Shown: positions 1-6,755 of the stretch, one piece after another
Layout of the letters: every line of letters starts with the position of its first letter
Numbering within the stretch: the stretch's first letter is position 1
Source: an uncultured Collinsella sp.
GTDB lineage: Bacteria; Actinomycetota; Coriobacteriia; Coriobacteriales; Coriobacteriaceae
Assembly: GCA_900542635.1 (NCBI GenBank)
Contig: UQOJ01000052.1
Span: 1-14,569 of the forward strand
Direction: 5' to 3'
DNA length: 14,569 bases
Notes under the pieces: generated by a model
The model's database searches: none
Seen by the model: the letters and a program-made list of their open reading frames with translations, nothing else
Told to the model about the DNA's origin: nothing
Made by a program: the position numbers and the translations under genes

Positions 1-48
1 CGAGATTCGCCTTAGTCTCGTGGGCTCGGAGATGTGTATAAGAGACAG
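1..48. other. Illumina Nextera adapter (P7 end, i7 index, read-2 adapter), not genomic
   Basis: Positions 1-6 match the last bases of the P7 primer. Positions 7-14 (TCGCCTTA) match the i7 index I know as N701. Positions 15-48 match the 34-base Nextera read-2 adapter, which ends in the 19-bp Tn5 mosaic end AGATGTGTATAAGAGACAG at 30-48. The order primer, index, adapter is that of a library molecule. Genomic sequence begins at about 49. Open frames starting here give peptides such as MGSEMCIRD and MYKRQ, which are adapter translations. Confidence 0.97.
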
Positions 49-774
49 ATCCCGACGAGCCTGCTCGCCATGGTGGATTCGTCGGTGGGCGGCAAGACCG
101 CCATCGACCTGGCTGCCGGCAAGAACTTGGCCGGCGCCTTTTGGCAGCCGAGCGTGGTTATCGCCGACGTGGGGTGCCTGGCCACCCTCACGCCCGAGCA
201 GTTCGCCGACGGCTGCGGCGAGGTCGTCAAGCACGCCGTGATCGCCGACCCGGAGCTTTTCGCCGAGCTGGAGAAGACCCCGCTCACGCTCGAACTGCTC
301 AACCGCGATGTGGCCCGCGTAGCGCTCATCATCGCCCGCAACATCGACATCAAGCGCGCCGTGGTCGTCGCCGACGAGCGCGAGACCAACCAGCGCAAGC
401 TGCTCAACTTTGGACACAGCGCCGGACACGCCGTCGAGGCCTGCGAGCACTTTGAGCTCGGACACGGCAACTGCGTGTCGATCGGCATGGGCATCATCAC
501 GCGTGCCGCAGCCCTGCACGGCGTTTGCGATGCTGCACTGCCCGGTCGTATTGAGGAGCTCTGCGCACGCCATGGCCTCAAGACCCGCTGCGACCTAGAT
601 GCCGATGCCGTCTTCGCCGAAGCGCTCCACGACAAGAAGCGCGCCGGCGAAACCATCGACCTGGTGATTCCGCACGGCATTGGCCGTTGCAGCATCGACC
701 GCACGCCGCTTTCCACATTCCACGGACTCATTGCCGAAGGCCTCGGCCAGAAGGGAGACGCATCCGCATGCTAG
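49..774 (+). CDS. aroB: 3-dehydroquinate synthase, 5'-truncated by contig end
   Basis: AroB converts DAHP to 3-dehydroquinate, the second step of the shikimate pathway, in the cytoplasm using NAD and a divalent metal. The 241 visible residues are the C-terminal two thirds of a protein usually about 350-360 aa long; the N-terminal NAD-binding part lies off the contig. Visible family motifs are DSSVGGKTAID near the truncated start, GCGEVVKHA (metal-ligand Glu and active-site Lys), LNFGHSAGHAVE and LGHGNCVSIGM (His metal ligands). The frame is open from the adapter junction, so the five codons before 49 are adapter. It ends in TAG at 772-774, overlapping the aroA start codon, so the two are probably translationally coupled. 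It is the first visible gene of the aro operon. Family assignment is secure. Confidence 0.95.
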   Translation: MPTSLLAMVDSSVGGKTAIDLAAGKNLAGAFWQPSVVIADVGCLATLTPEQFADGCGEVVKHAVIADPELFAELEKTPLTLELLNRDVARVALIIARNIDIKRAVVVADERETNQRKLLNFGHSAGHAVEACEHFELGHGNCVSIGMGIITRAAALHGVCDAALPGRIEELCARHGLKTRCDLDADAVFAEALHDKKRAGETIDLVIPHGIGRCSIDRTPLSTFHGLIAEGLGQKGDASAC

Positions 775-2087
775 CCCGCATCACCCCGTCCCCGCTCAAG
801 GGCACCGTTCCCGCCATCGCGTCCAAGTCGATGGCGCATCGCCTGATCATCTGCGCCGCGCTTGCCAACGGCGAGACGCACGTCACCTGCAACACCACCT
901 GCGCCGACATCGAGGCCACGGTGCGTTGCCTCACGGCGCTCGGCGCCCGCATCGAGACCGTCGAGGACGGCTTCCAGGTCCATCCAACCATGAAAAGCGT
1001 TGAATTTGGCCTGCTCAAGGCCCTTGCCGGCGGCACGCTCGACTGCGGAGAGAGCGGCTCCACACTACGCTTTATGCTGCCCGTCGCCTGCGCACTGGGA
1101 GCAGAGGCCACGTTTGTGGGTCAGGGACGCTTGGGCGCCCGCCCGCTCTCCCCGCTCTCGGACGAGATCATCGCCGCCGGCTGCGATCTGCAGGGTCTGG
1201 GCGGTTTTCCGCTCAAGACGAGCGGCCGCATGCGCCCGGGCACCTTTGTGCTGCCGGGCAACGTGAGCTCGCAGTACATCTCGGGCCTGCTGCTGGCGGC
1301 TCCGCTGCTGGCCCAGCCCTCCTGCGTGCAGGTGACCGGCCTCATCGAGAGCCGCCCCTACATCAATCTGACCATCCAAGCCATGAAGGCCTTTGGCGTC
1401 GAGGTCAACGTCGAGCGTATTCCCGCCCGGGACGGCCAGCCCGAGGTCACAAACTTCCGCGTGAGCAGTGGCTCGTATCGCACGCCCGGCAGCGTAACCG
1501 TCGAGGGCGACTGGTCCAACGCCGCCTTTTGGTTGTGCGCCGGCGCCATCGGCACCGACCCCATCACCGTCGAGGGTGTGTCCCTGAGCTCCGCACAGGG
1601 CGACCGCAACGTACTCGCCGCGCTTTCGCGCTTTGGCGCCCGCATCGTGCGTTCCACCAACGCCGCCACCGTGCAGTCCGACAAGCTCGCCGGCTTTGAG
1701 ATGAGTGCCCACGACATCCCCGACCTGGTGCCCGTTATCTCGGCCGTGGCATCGCTGGCAAAGGGCCGCACCTTTATCCGCGATTGCGCCCGTCTGCGCA
1801 TCAAGGAATCCGACCGCCTGGTCACCACCACCCGCGAGCTTACCGCGCTGGGCGCACAGGTGCGCATCGCCGGTGACGACCTCATCATCAAGGGCGTCGA
1901 TGCCCTTACCGGCGGCGAGGTCGATTCGCACAACGACCATCGCATCGCCATGATGGCCGCCATCGCCGCGAGCCGTGCCACCGGCGAGGTCGTGATCCAC
2001 GGCGCCGAGGCCGTCAACAAGTCCTATCCCGATTTCTTCGACCACTACCGCCTGCTGGGCGGCAAGGTCACGCTCGAGGAGGAATAG
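768..2087 (+). CDS. aroA: 5-enolpyruvylshikimate-3-phosphate synthase
   Basis: AroA joins shikimate 3-phosphate and phosphoenolpyruvate to make EPSP, the sixth shikimate-pathway step. The protein is 439 aa, normal for the family (about 430-450). Motifs in order: SKSMAHR (residues 19-25; substrate-binding Lys, Ser and Arg), CGESGSTLRFMLP, LGARPLSPL, RIKESDRL and SHNDHRIAMMAA. The catalytic Asp/Glu, Lys and Arg positions of the family appear intact. The start is ATG at 768, because the protein then begins MLARITPSPLKG as homologues do; the frame stays open upstream to 687, but that part lies inside aroB. The loop reads ESGSTLR, not the NAGTAMRP of classical enterobacterial enzymes. It overlaps aroB by 7 nt and stops one base before aroC. 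Confidence 0.96.
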   Translation: MLARITPSPLKGTVPAIASKSMAHRLIICAALANGETHVTCNTTCADIEATVRCLTALGARIETVEDGFQVHPTMKSVEFGLLKALAGGTLDCGESGSTLRFMLPVACALGAEATFVGQGRLGARPLSPLSDEIIAAGCDLQGLGGFPLKTSGRMRPGTFVLPGNVSSQYISGLLLAAPLLAQPSCVQVTGLIESRPYINLTIQAMKAFGVEVNVERIPARDGQPEVTNFRVSSGSYRTPGSVTVEGDWSNAAFWLCAGAIGTDPITVEGVSLSSAQGDRNVLAALSRFGARIVRSTNAATVQSDKLAGFEMSAHDIPDLVPVISAVASLAKGRTFIRDCARLRIKESDRLVTTTRELTALGAQVRIAGDDLIIKGVDALTGGEVDSHNDHRIAMMAAIAASRATGEVVIHGAEAVNKSYPDFFDHYRLLGGKVTLEEE

Positions 2088-2088
2088 C

Positions 2089-3186
2089 ATGTCCTCGACC
2101 TTTGGCAACGTCTTGCACTTAAGCATCTTCGGCCAGTCGCACTCCCCCGCTATCGGCTGCTCGCTCGATGGCATTCCGGCGGGCATCGCCGTGGACCAGG
2201 AGAAGCTGCAAGCCTTCCTCGACCGCCGCGCCCCCGGTCGCGACGAGACCGCGACCAAACGCTGCGAGGCCGACGCCGCCCACATCATCGCCGGTGTTGT
2301 CGATGGACATACCACCGGCGCGCCCATCGCCGCGATTATCGAGAACACCAATACGCGCTCCAAGGATTACTCCGAGCTGCGCCGCAAGCCCCGTCCCGGA
2401 CATGCGGACTTCCCTGCGCGCGTGAAGTACCACAACATGCACGATGTCGCTGGTGGCGGGCATTTTTCCGGCCGCCTAACGGCCCCCTTATGCATCGCCG
2501 GCGGCATTGCGCTGCAGGCACTCGAGGCCCGCGGCATTCAGGTCATGGCGCACGTCGCGCAGATTGGCGGCATCTCCGACCTGCCGATGGACGATATGGT
2601 CTATCGCGAGGCCGACCGCAAGGCGATCCTTACGAACGATCTGCCGTGCATTGACGCCGCCGCAGCCGGCCGCATGCGCGAGGAGATCCTAGCCGCGCGC
2701 GACGAACTCGACAGCATCGGCGGCATCGTGGAGTGCGGCATTTACGGGCTTCCCGCGGGCATCGGCGACCCCATGTTCGACGGCATCGAGAACCGCATCG
2801 CGCAAATCGCGTTTGGCATTCCCGCCGTAAAGGGCGTGGAGTTTGGCATGGGCTTTGCCGTGGCCGCCATGCGCGGCAGCGAGAACAACGATCCGTATCG
2901 CATCGATGCCGAGACCGGCGAAATCGAGGTCGAGTCCAACAACGCCGGCGGCATCCTGGGCGGCATCTCCACCGGCGCGCCCGTCATGTGGCGTATGGCC
3001 GTAAAGCCGACGCCCTCGATTGGCCGCGAGCAGCAAACGGTGGACATGGACGCTATGGAAAACGCCGAGCTCTCGGTCCACGGCCGCCACGATCCCTGCA
3101 TCGTCCCCCGAGCCGTCCCCGTAGCCGAAGCAGCCGCCGCCCTTGCCATCTGGGACGCCCTCCTCGAGGACGCCGCCCAGCTCTAA
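2089..3186 (+). CDS. aroC: Chorismate synthase
   Basis: AroC makes chorismate from EPSP by a trans-1,4 elimination that needs reduced FMN. It is the last common step to the aromatic amino acids. The protein is 365 aa, the usual length. Visible motifs are FGQSHS (residues 14-19, with the active-site His), RPGHAD (102-107), GGGHFSGRLTA (122-132), GSENNDPYRI and NNAGGILGGISTGAP. No flavin-reductase domain is fused, so it is probably the monofunctional bacterial form, which depends on an outside supply of reduced flavin. The ATG lies one base after the aroA stop and is preceded by a GAGGAGG ribosome-binding site at 2076-2082 inside the aroA end. Confidence 0.97.
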   Translation: MSSTFGNVLHLSIFGQSHSPAIGCSLDGIPAGIAVDQEKLQAFLDRRAPGRDETATKRCEADAAHIIAGVVDGHTTGAPIAAIIENTNTRSKDYSELRRKPRPGHADFPARVKYHNMHDVAGGGHFSGRLTAPLCIAGGIALQALEARGIQVMAHVAQIGGISDLPMDDMVYREADRKAILTNDLPCIDAAAAGRMREEILAARDELDSIGGIVECGIYGLPAGIGDPMFDGIENRIAQIAFGIPAVKGVEFGMGFAVAAMRGSENNDPYRIDAETGEIEVESNNAGGILGGISTGAPVMWRMAVKPTPSIGREQQTVDMDAMENAELSVHGRHDPCIVPRAVPVAEAAAALAIWDALLEDAAQL

Positions 3187-3239
3187 CCCGACTCACCTGG
3201 GTTGCCCGTCAACTCAACCGTTACGTGAAAGGGGCCTCC

Positions 3240-4385
3240 ATGGACCTTGCCGACATCCGTCAGGCCATCGATGGCATCGACACCACGCTCCTCAACAGCT
3301 TTGTCGAGCGCATGGACATTGCCACCGAGGTCGCCAAGTCAAAAATCGAGATGGGCAAGGCTGTCTTCGACCCCGCCCGCGAGCGCTCCAAGCTCAACAA
3401 CCTCGCCAGCCGCGCGCCCGAGCGCTACGAGGCACAGACCATCGCCCTGTTTCGTCTCCTCATGAGCATGAACAAGGCCGAGCAGCAGCGCTACATCAAC
3501 GAGCTCAAGGGCATCACGGTCTCACAAAAGGCCCATACCACGGCCGCAGCCTTCGATACGCCCTTCCCCCAGACGGCCAGCGTTGCCTGCCAGGGCGTTG
3601 AGGGCGCCTACAGCCAAATCGCCGCGTGCAAGCTCTTCGACGTACCCGACATCGCGTTCTTTGAGACCTTCGAGGGCGTCATGCGCGCTGTGCGCGACGG
3701 CTTCTGCGAGTTTGGCGTGCTGCCCATCGAAAACTCCACCGCCGGCTCGGTCAACGCCGTCTACGACTTGCTCGCCCAGTTCGACTTCCACATCGTGCGC
3801 TCGCTGCGCCTCAAGATCGACCACAACTTGCTCGTCAAGCCCGGAACCAAGCTGCAGGACGTGTGCGAGGTCTACAGCCATGGTCAGGCCATCGCCCAGT
3901 GCGCCGGCTTTATCGAGGCCCACGGCCTGCACGCCACCAAGTACCCCAACACGGCTATGTCGGCCGAGATGGTCGCCAACTCCGAACGCGCCGACGTCGC
4001 CGCCATCGCCTCGCGCAGCTGTGCGACGCTCTACGGCCTGGAGGTGCTTGAGCCCAACATCCAGGACTCGGACAACAACTACACGCGCTTCGTCGTCATC
4101 AGCCGCGAGCCGCGTGTCTATCCCGGTGCCAACCGCACCTCGCTCATGATCACCACGGCCAATGAGCCGGGCGCGCTCTACCGCGTGCTCGAGCGCTTCT
4201 ATGCGCTCAACATCAACCTCATCAAGCTCGAAAGCCGTCCCATTCCCGGGCACGACTTTGAGTTTATGTTCTACTTTGACCTGGACTGCCCCTTTGGCAG
4301 CAAAGCCCTCGACGACCTGCTCGATTCCATCGACGACGTGTGCGAGAGCTTTACCTACTTTGGCAGCTACACGGAGGTGCTCTAG
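3240..4385 (+). CDS. pheA: Bifunctional chorismate mutase / prephenate dehydratase (P-protein)
   Basis: This enzyme turns chorismate into prephenate and then phenylpyruvate, committing flux to phenylalanine. The 381-aa protein shows three domains. An AroQ-class chorismate mutase helical domain spans about residues 1-90 (MDLADIRQAIDGIDTTLL, then a Lys/Glu-rich helix). Prephenate dehydratase spans about 113-290, with GVEGAYSQ (119-126), PIENSTAGSV (162-171) and YTRF (281-284). An ACT regulatory domain spans about 300-376, with NEPGALYRVL and the ESRP motif (331-334) linked to phenylalanine binding, so feedback inhibition by phenylalanine is likely. The frame is open far upstream, but ATG 3240 gives the right domain start, with AAAGGGG at about 3228-3234 as ribosome-binding site; a GTG at 3225 is possible. 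A 53-nt gap separates it from aroC. Its stop abuts the next start. Confidence 0.95.
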   Translation: MDLADIRQAIDGIDTTLLNSFVERMDIATEVAKSKIEMGKAVFDPARERSKLNNLASRAPERYEAQTIALFRLLMSMNKAEQQRYINELKGITVSQKAHTTAAAFDTPFPQTASVACQGVEGAYSQIAACKLFDVPDIAFFETFEGVMRAVRDGFCEFGVLPIENSTAGSVNAVYDLLAQFDFHIVRSLRLKIDHNLLVKPGTKLQDVCEVYSHGQAIAQCAGFIEAHGLHATKYPNTAMSAEMVANSERADVAAIASRSCATLYGLEVLEPNIQDSDNNYTRFVVISREPRVYPGANRTSLMITTANEPGALYRVLERFYALNINLIKLESRPIPGHDFEFMFYFDLDCPFGSKALDDLLDSIDDVCESFTYFGSYTEVL

Positions 4386-5636
4386 ATGACCGATACCGCC
4401 ACAACCCGTCCCTACGGCGTGCTGGGCCGTGTGCTGGGCCACAGCTACACCCCGACCATCTACAAAGAGCTCGCGGGGCTCGAGTACGTGCGCTTTGAGC
4501 GCGAGCCCGAGGACCTAGCGACCTTTATGACTGGCGACGAATGGGAGGGTACCAACGTGACCATCCCCTACAAGCGCGCCGTCATGGAGTACCTGGACGA
4601 GCTGAGTCCACTGGCCGAGCGCATGGGCAACGTCAACACCATCACGCGCCTGCCTGATGGCCGCCTGCGTGGCGACAACACCGACTATTTTGGCTTTCAG
4701 TGCCTGGTCGAGGAGCTGGGTGTCAAGGTTGCCGGCAAGAAGGTCCTCGTGCTCGGCGCCACCGGCGGTGCCGGCACCACGACCAGCATGGTGCTCGGCG
4801 ACCTGGGCGCCATCGTCGTGCCCGTCGGCCGCACAAGCGAGGTCAACTACGACAACATCGCACAGCAATCAGATGCCGCGTTGCTCGTCAACTGCACGCC
4901 CGCTGGCATGTTCCCCCACTGCCCCGACGCCCCCTGCACGCTCGAAGGCCTCGATGCGCTCGAGGGCGTCATTGACATCGTCTACAACCCTGCCCGCACG
5001 AGGCTCATGCTCGAGGCCGAGCGCCGCGGTATCCCCTGCATCGGCGGCCTGCTGATGCTCGTTGCCCAGGCCGCACAGGCCGTCGAGCGCTACACAGGCC
5101 AGGTTACCCCGCGCGAGCGCATCCTGGACGTAACGGAGCGCCTGTCCCGCCGCGAGCAGAACATCGCCTTGATCGGTATGCCGGGTTCGGGCAAGACCCG
5201 CGTGGGCGAGCAGATCGCAATGTTAACGGGTCGCGAGCACATCGATCTGGATCGCGCGCTTGAGGAGCGCCTGGGTATGCCCTGTGCCGACTATATCGTC
5301 GAGCGCGGTGAGGCGGACTTCCGCGAGCAGGAGACGACGGCACTGGCCGATATCTCCAAGCGAAGCGGCCTGGTGCTCTCCACCGGCGGCGGCGTGGTCA
5401 CGCGCGATGAGAACTACCCGCTGCTACACCAGAACAGCCAGATTGTGATGCTCAACCGTAAGCTTGACGAACTCGCCCACAAGGGACGCCCCATCACTGC
5501 CCGCGATGGTATCGATAAACTCGCCGAGCAGCGCATGCCGCGCTACCGCGCCTGGGCCGACTACATCATCGACTCACGCGACTGCGCCGCCAACACCGCC
5601 CGCGCCGTCCTCGACACCCTTCCACCCGCTCTCTAA
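4386..5636 (+). CDS. aroE-aroK: Fused shikimate dehydrogenase - shikimate kinase
   Basis: One 416-aa frame carries two consecutive pathway enzymes. Residues 1 to about 250 are an AroE-type NADP-dependent dehydrogenase (3-dehydroshikimate to shikimate): GHSYTP (18-23, substrate site), NVTIPYK with catalytic Lys63, NTD with catalytic Asp100, a glycine-rich nucleotide loop LGATGGAG (123-130), and GGLLMLVAQA (220-229). Residues about 258-416 are shikimate kinase: P-loop GMPGSGKT (264-271), Asp287/Asp289, GEADFRE with Arg313, and STGGG (332-336). The product of the first half is the substrate of the second. There is no stop or frame change at the join (about 248-258, ERLSRREQ). After NTD the family's usual Gly is Tyr101, an unusual residue beside the active site. 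The ATG directly follows the pheA TAG, so coupling is likely. Confidence 0.93.
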   Translation: MTDTATTRPYGVLGRVLGHSYTPTIYKELAGLEYVRFEREPEDLATFMTGDEWEGTNVTIPYKRAVMEYLDELSPLAERMGNVNTITRLPDGRLRGDNTDYFGFQCLVEELGVKVAGKKVLVLGATGGAGTTTSMVLGDLGAIVVPVGRTSEVNYDNIAQQSDAALLVNCTPAGMFPHCPDAPCTLEGLDALEGVIDIVYNPARTRLMLEAERRGIPCIGGLLMLVAQAAQAVERYTGQVTPRERILDVTERLSRREQNIALIGMPGSGKTRVGEQIAMLTGREHIDLDRALEERLGMPCADYIVERGEADFREQETTALADISKRSGLVLSTGGGVVTRDENYPLLHQNSQIVMLNRKLDELAHKGRPITARDGIDKLAEQRMPRYRAWADYIIDSRDCAANTARAVLDTLPPAL

Positions 5637-5639
5637 CCA

Positions 5640-5680
5640 TGCCAAAAAGGGACAGGTTTATTTTGGCAGGTTTTATCTGG
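5640..5680 (+). repeat. Hairpin plus tandem imperfect 14-mer between aroK and aroQ
   Basis: TGCCAAAA (5640-5647) pairs perfectly with TTTTGGCA (5661-5668) across a 13-nt loop. Overlapping this, CAGGTTTATTTTGG (5653-5666) is followed at once by CAGGTTTTATCTGG (5667-5680), which matches it at 11 of 14 positions. The block is T-rich against a G+C-rich background and lies in the 100-nt gap before aroQ. It may be a dispersed intergenic repeat of REP type; I recall similar strings in Coriobacteriia genomes but cannot check. It could instead be an attenuating hairpin or an mRNA-processing site. Confidence 0.5.
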
Positions 5681-5736
5681 GCAAACGTCGAAACCCGCAA
5701 GGCTCACCGCGCCGATTAACCACAAAGGAAGCAACC

Positions 5737-6174
5737 ATGAAAGCACTCGTCATCAACGGCCCCAACCTCAACATGCTCGGCATTCGCGAGCCGGGCATCT
5801 ATGGCAGCGACAACTACGACCGCTTAGTGCAGATCTGCCAGAAAGCGGGCGCTGCACAGGGCTTCGACGAGGTCGAGGTCTTCCAGTCTAACCACGAGGG
5901 CAGCATCGTCGACAAGATCCAGGAGGCCTACGGCAAGGTCGACGGCATCGTCATCAACCCGGCGGCCTACACGCACACGAGCGTCGCGATCCTCGACGCC
6001 CTCAAGGCCGTCGCCATCCCTGCCGTCGAGGTCCACATCAGCGCCGTCGAGACCCGCGAGGACTTCCGCCAAGTGAGCTACGCACGCCTAGCCTGCTTCG
6101 CCACCATTACGGGCGAAGGCCTGATGGGCTACGCCCACGCGCTGGAGCTGCTGAGGGAGCATCTCGAAAAGTAG
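5737..6174 (+). CDS. aroQ: Type II 3-dehydroquinate dehydratase
   Basis: AroQ dehydrates 3-dehydroquinate to 3-dehydroshikimate, the third pathway step, filling the gap between AroB and the AroE-AroK fusion. The 145-aa length fits the dodecameric type II family. Motifs: GPNLNMLGIREPGIYG (residues 8-23, with catalytic Tyr22 and the lid Arg), QSNHEG (50-55), INPAAYTHTS (73-82) and VEVHIS (97-102, catalytic Glu98 and His100). After HIS the family usually has Asn and then a V-H-A-R-E-like stretch; here it reads AVETRED, so the substrate-binding Asn is Ala103 while Arg107 and Arg111 remain. The ATG at 5737 has AAAGGA at 5724-5729 and gives the canonical N-terminus; the longer upstream frame lies within aroK and the gap. 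It is the last gene before the operon-end hairpin. Confidence 0.94.
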   Translation: MKALVINGPNLNMLGIREPGIYGSDNYDRLVQICQKAGAAQGFDEVEVFQSNHEGSIVDKIQEAYGKVDGIVINPAAYTHTSVAILDALKAVAIPAVEVHISAVETREDFRQVSYARLACFATITGEGLMGYAHALELLREHLEK

Positions 6175-6222
6175 CCTCGCGAGCAAATTTATCAACGCCG
6201 ATCCGCGCGCCAATAAAGTCAG

Positions 6223-6258
6223 TGCCGGCAGCAGTAACCTAACTGCTGCCGGCAATTT
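6223..6258 (+). terminator. Probable intrinsic terminator of the aro operon
   Basis: TGCCGGCAGCAGT (6223-6235) and ACTGCTGCCGGCA (6242-6254) form a perfect 13-bp G+C-rich stem with a 6-nt loop, 48 nt after the aroQ stop. The tail is only moderately T-rich (ATTTATTA), so termination may be incomplete on the + strand. Position and stem strength support the call. Confidence 0.75.
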
Positions 6259-6268
6259 ATTACTGGCT

Positions 6269-6274
6269 TATAAT
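6269..6274 (+). promoter_or_regulatory. Consensus -10 box before the DUF4869-like gene
   Basis: A perfect TATAAT lies 31 nt upstream of the ATG at 6306 and just after the operon-end hairpin. At the usual 16-18 nt spacing the -35 position falls in the right arm of that hairpin, where no good TTGACA match is seen. The promoter may be weak, activator-dependent or of another class. A GGAGA ribosome-binding site follows at 6296-6300. Confidence 0.5.
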
Positions 6275-6305
6275 CGTTGCAGCCACACAACGTCTGGAGA
6301 CTCGC

Positions 6306-6755
6306 ATGCTCAGCATCCATCTGGGAGATTACCCCGGTTCCATCTACGACACCGAGACCTATTTTAGGAACTCATACCTGGACTCATGGTTCGAAGACCC
6401 GATGGCTGCACAGATCATTAAAAGTGTGGACGGATCAGAGTTGATCGGTCCCCACAACATCGTAAGCAAACAGTTGGGATCGATTACCCCGCTCGAACTA
6501 TCTGGCGGCGTTAAGACGCTGCTGCTGGTACGCAATCTCCCAAACATGGTGTTCAACGCATCGACCTGCGGAGACAACTGCGCCCGCTGGCTACTCAAAA
6601 TTGGTAAGGAGCAAGATGTCCTCGTAACCCTTTACCACATCATGAAATTCCCTTGGAAGCGATTTGAGATCCGCATCGATAACGATGGCCGCATCGTCAG
6701 GAACATGCAGGAGTTCGTCGGAGCCACCAATGACTATTTGGATGTTGAGGAGTAA
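6306..6755 (+). CDS. DUF4869-like small protein
   Basis: A 149-aa soluble protein with no signal peptide or membrane segment. From memory of the family it resembles DUF4869, an uncharacterised domain of about 150 aa found in gut Firmicutes and relatives. Features that fit are an N-terminal LSIHLGDYPG, then Y-F-x-N and a DSWFEDP stretch, then SELIGPHNIVS, then the most family-like block, SGGVKTLLLV and FNASTCGDNCARWLLKIG (about residues 66-100), and a GRIVRNMQEF segment near the end. The two close cysteines in CGDNC could bind metal or form a redox pair, but no activity is known. The start has GGAGA five bases upstream. Its TAA overlaps the next ATG by one base, so the two products are probably made together in a fixed ratio. 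Codon use is less G+C-biased than in the aro genes. Function unknown. Confidence 0.75.
   Translation: MLSIHLGDYPGSIYDTETYFRNSYLDSWFEDPMAAQIIKSVDGSELIGPHNIVSKQLGSITPLELSGGVKTLLLVRNLPNMVFNASTCGDNCARWLLKIGKEQDVLVTLYHIMKFPWKRFEIRIDNDGRIVRNMQEFVGATNDYLDVEE

Noticed and set aside
12..241. Short open frames starting in the left adapter (peptides such as MGSEMCIRD, or ending LLYTSPSPRD on the other strand)
   Set aside because: Their distinctive residues are translations of adapter sequence, and they otherwise run out of frame through aroB.
1065..2363. Long antisense open frame of 432 codons across aroA/aroC
   Set aside because: It is the mirror of G+C-rich coding sequence; it has Ala/Gly/Asp/Val-rich low-information protein, no ribosome-binding site, and two certain genes lie opposite.
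2733..3239. Open frame upstream of pheA in the same frame, which could suggest a longer protein
   Set aside because: It overlaps the conserved 3' half of aroC in another frame and is Arg/His-rich; the chorismate mutase domain begins at ATG 3240.
3522..4442. Antisense open frame of 306 codons across pheA
   Set aside because: Same reason: composition-driven shadow of a conserved gene with no family features.
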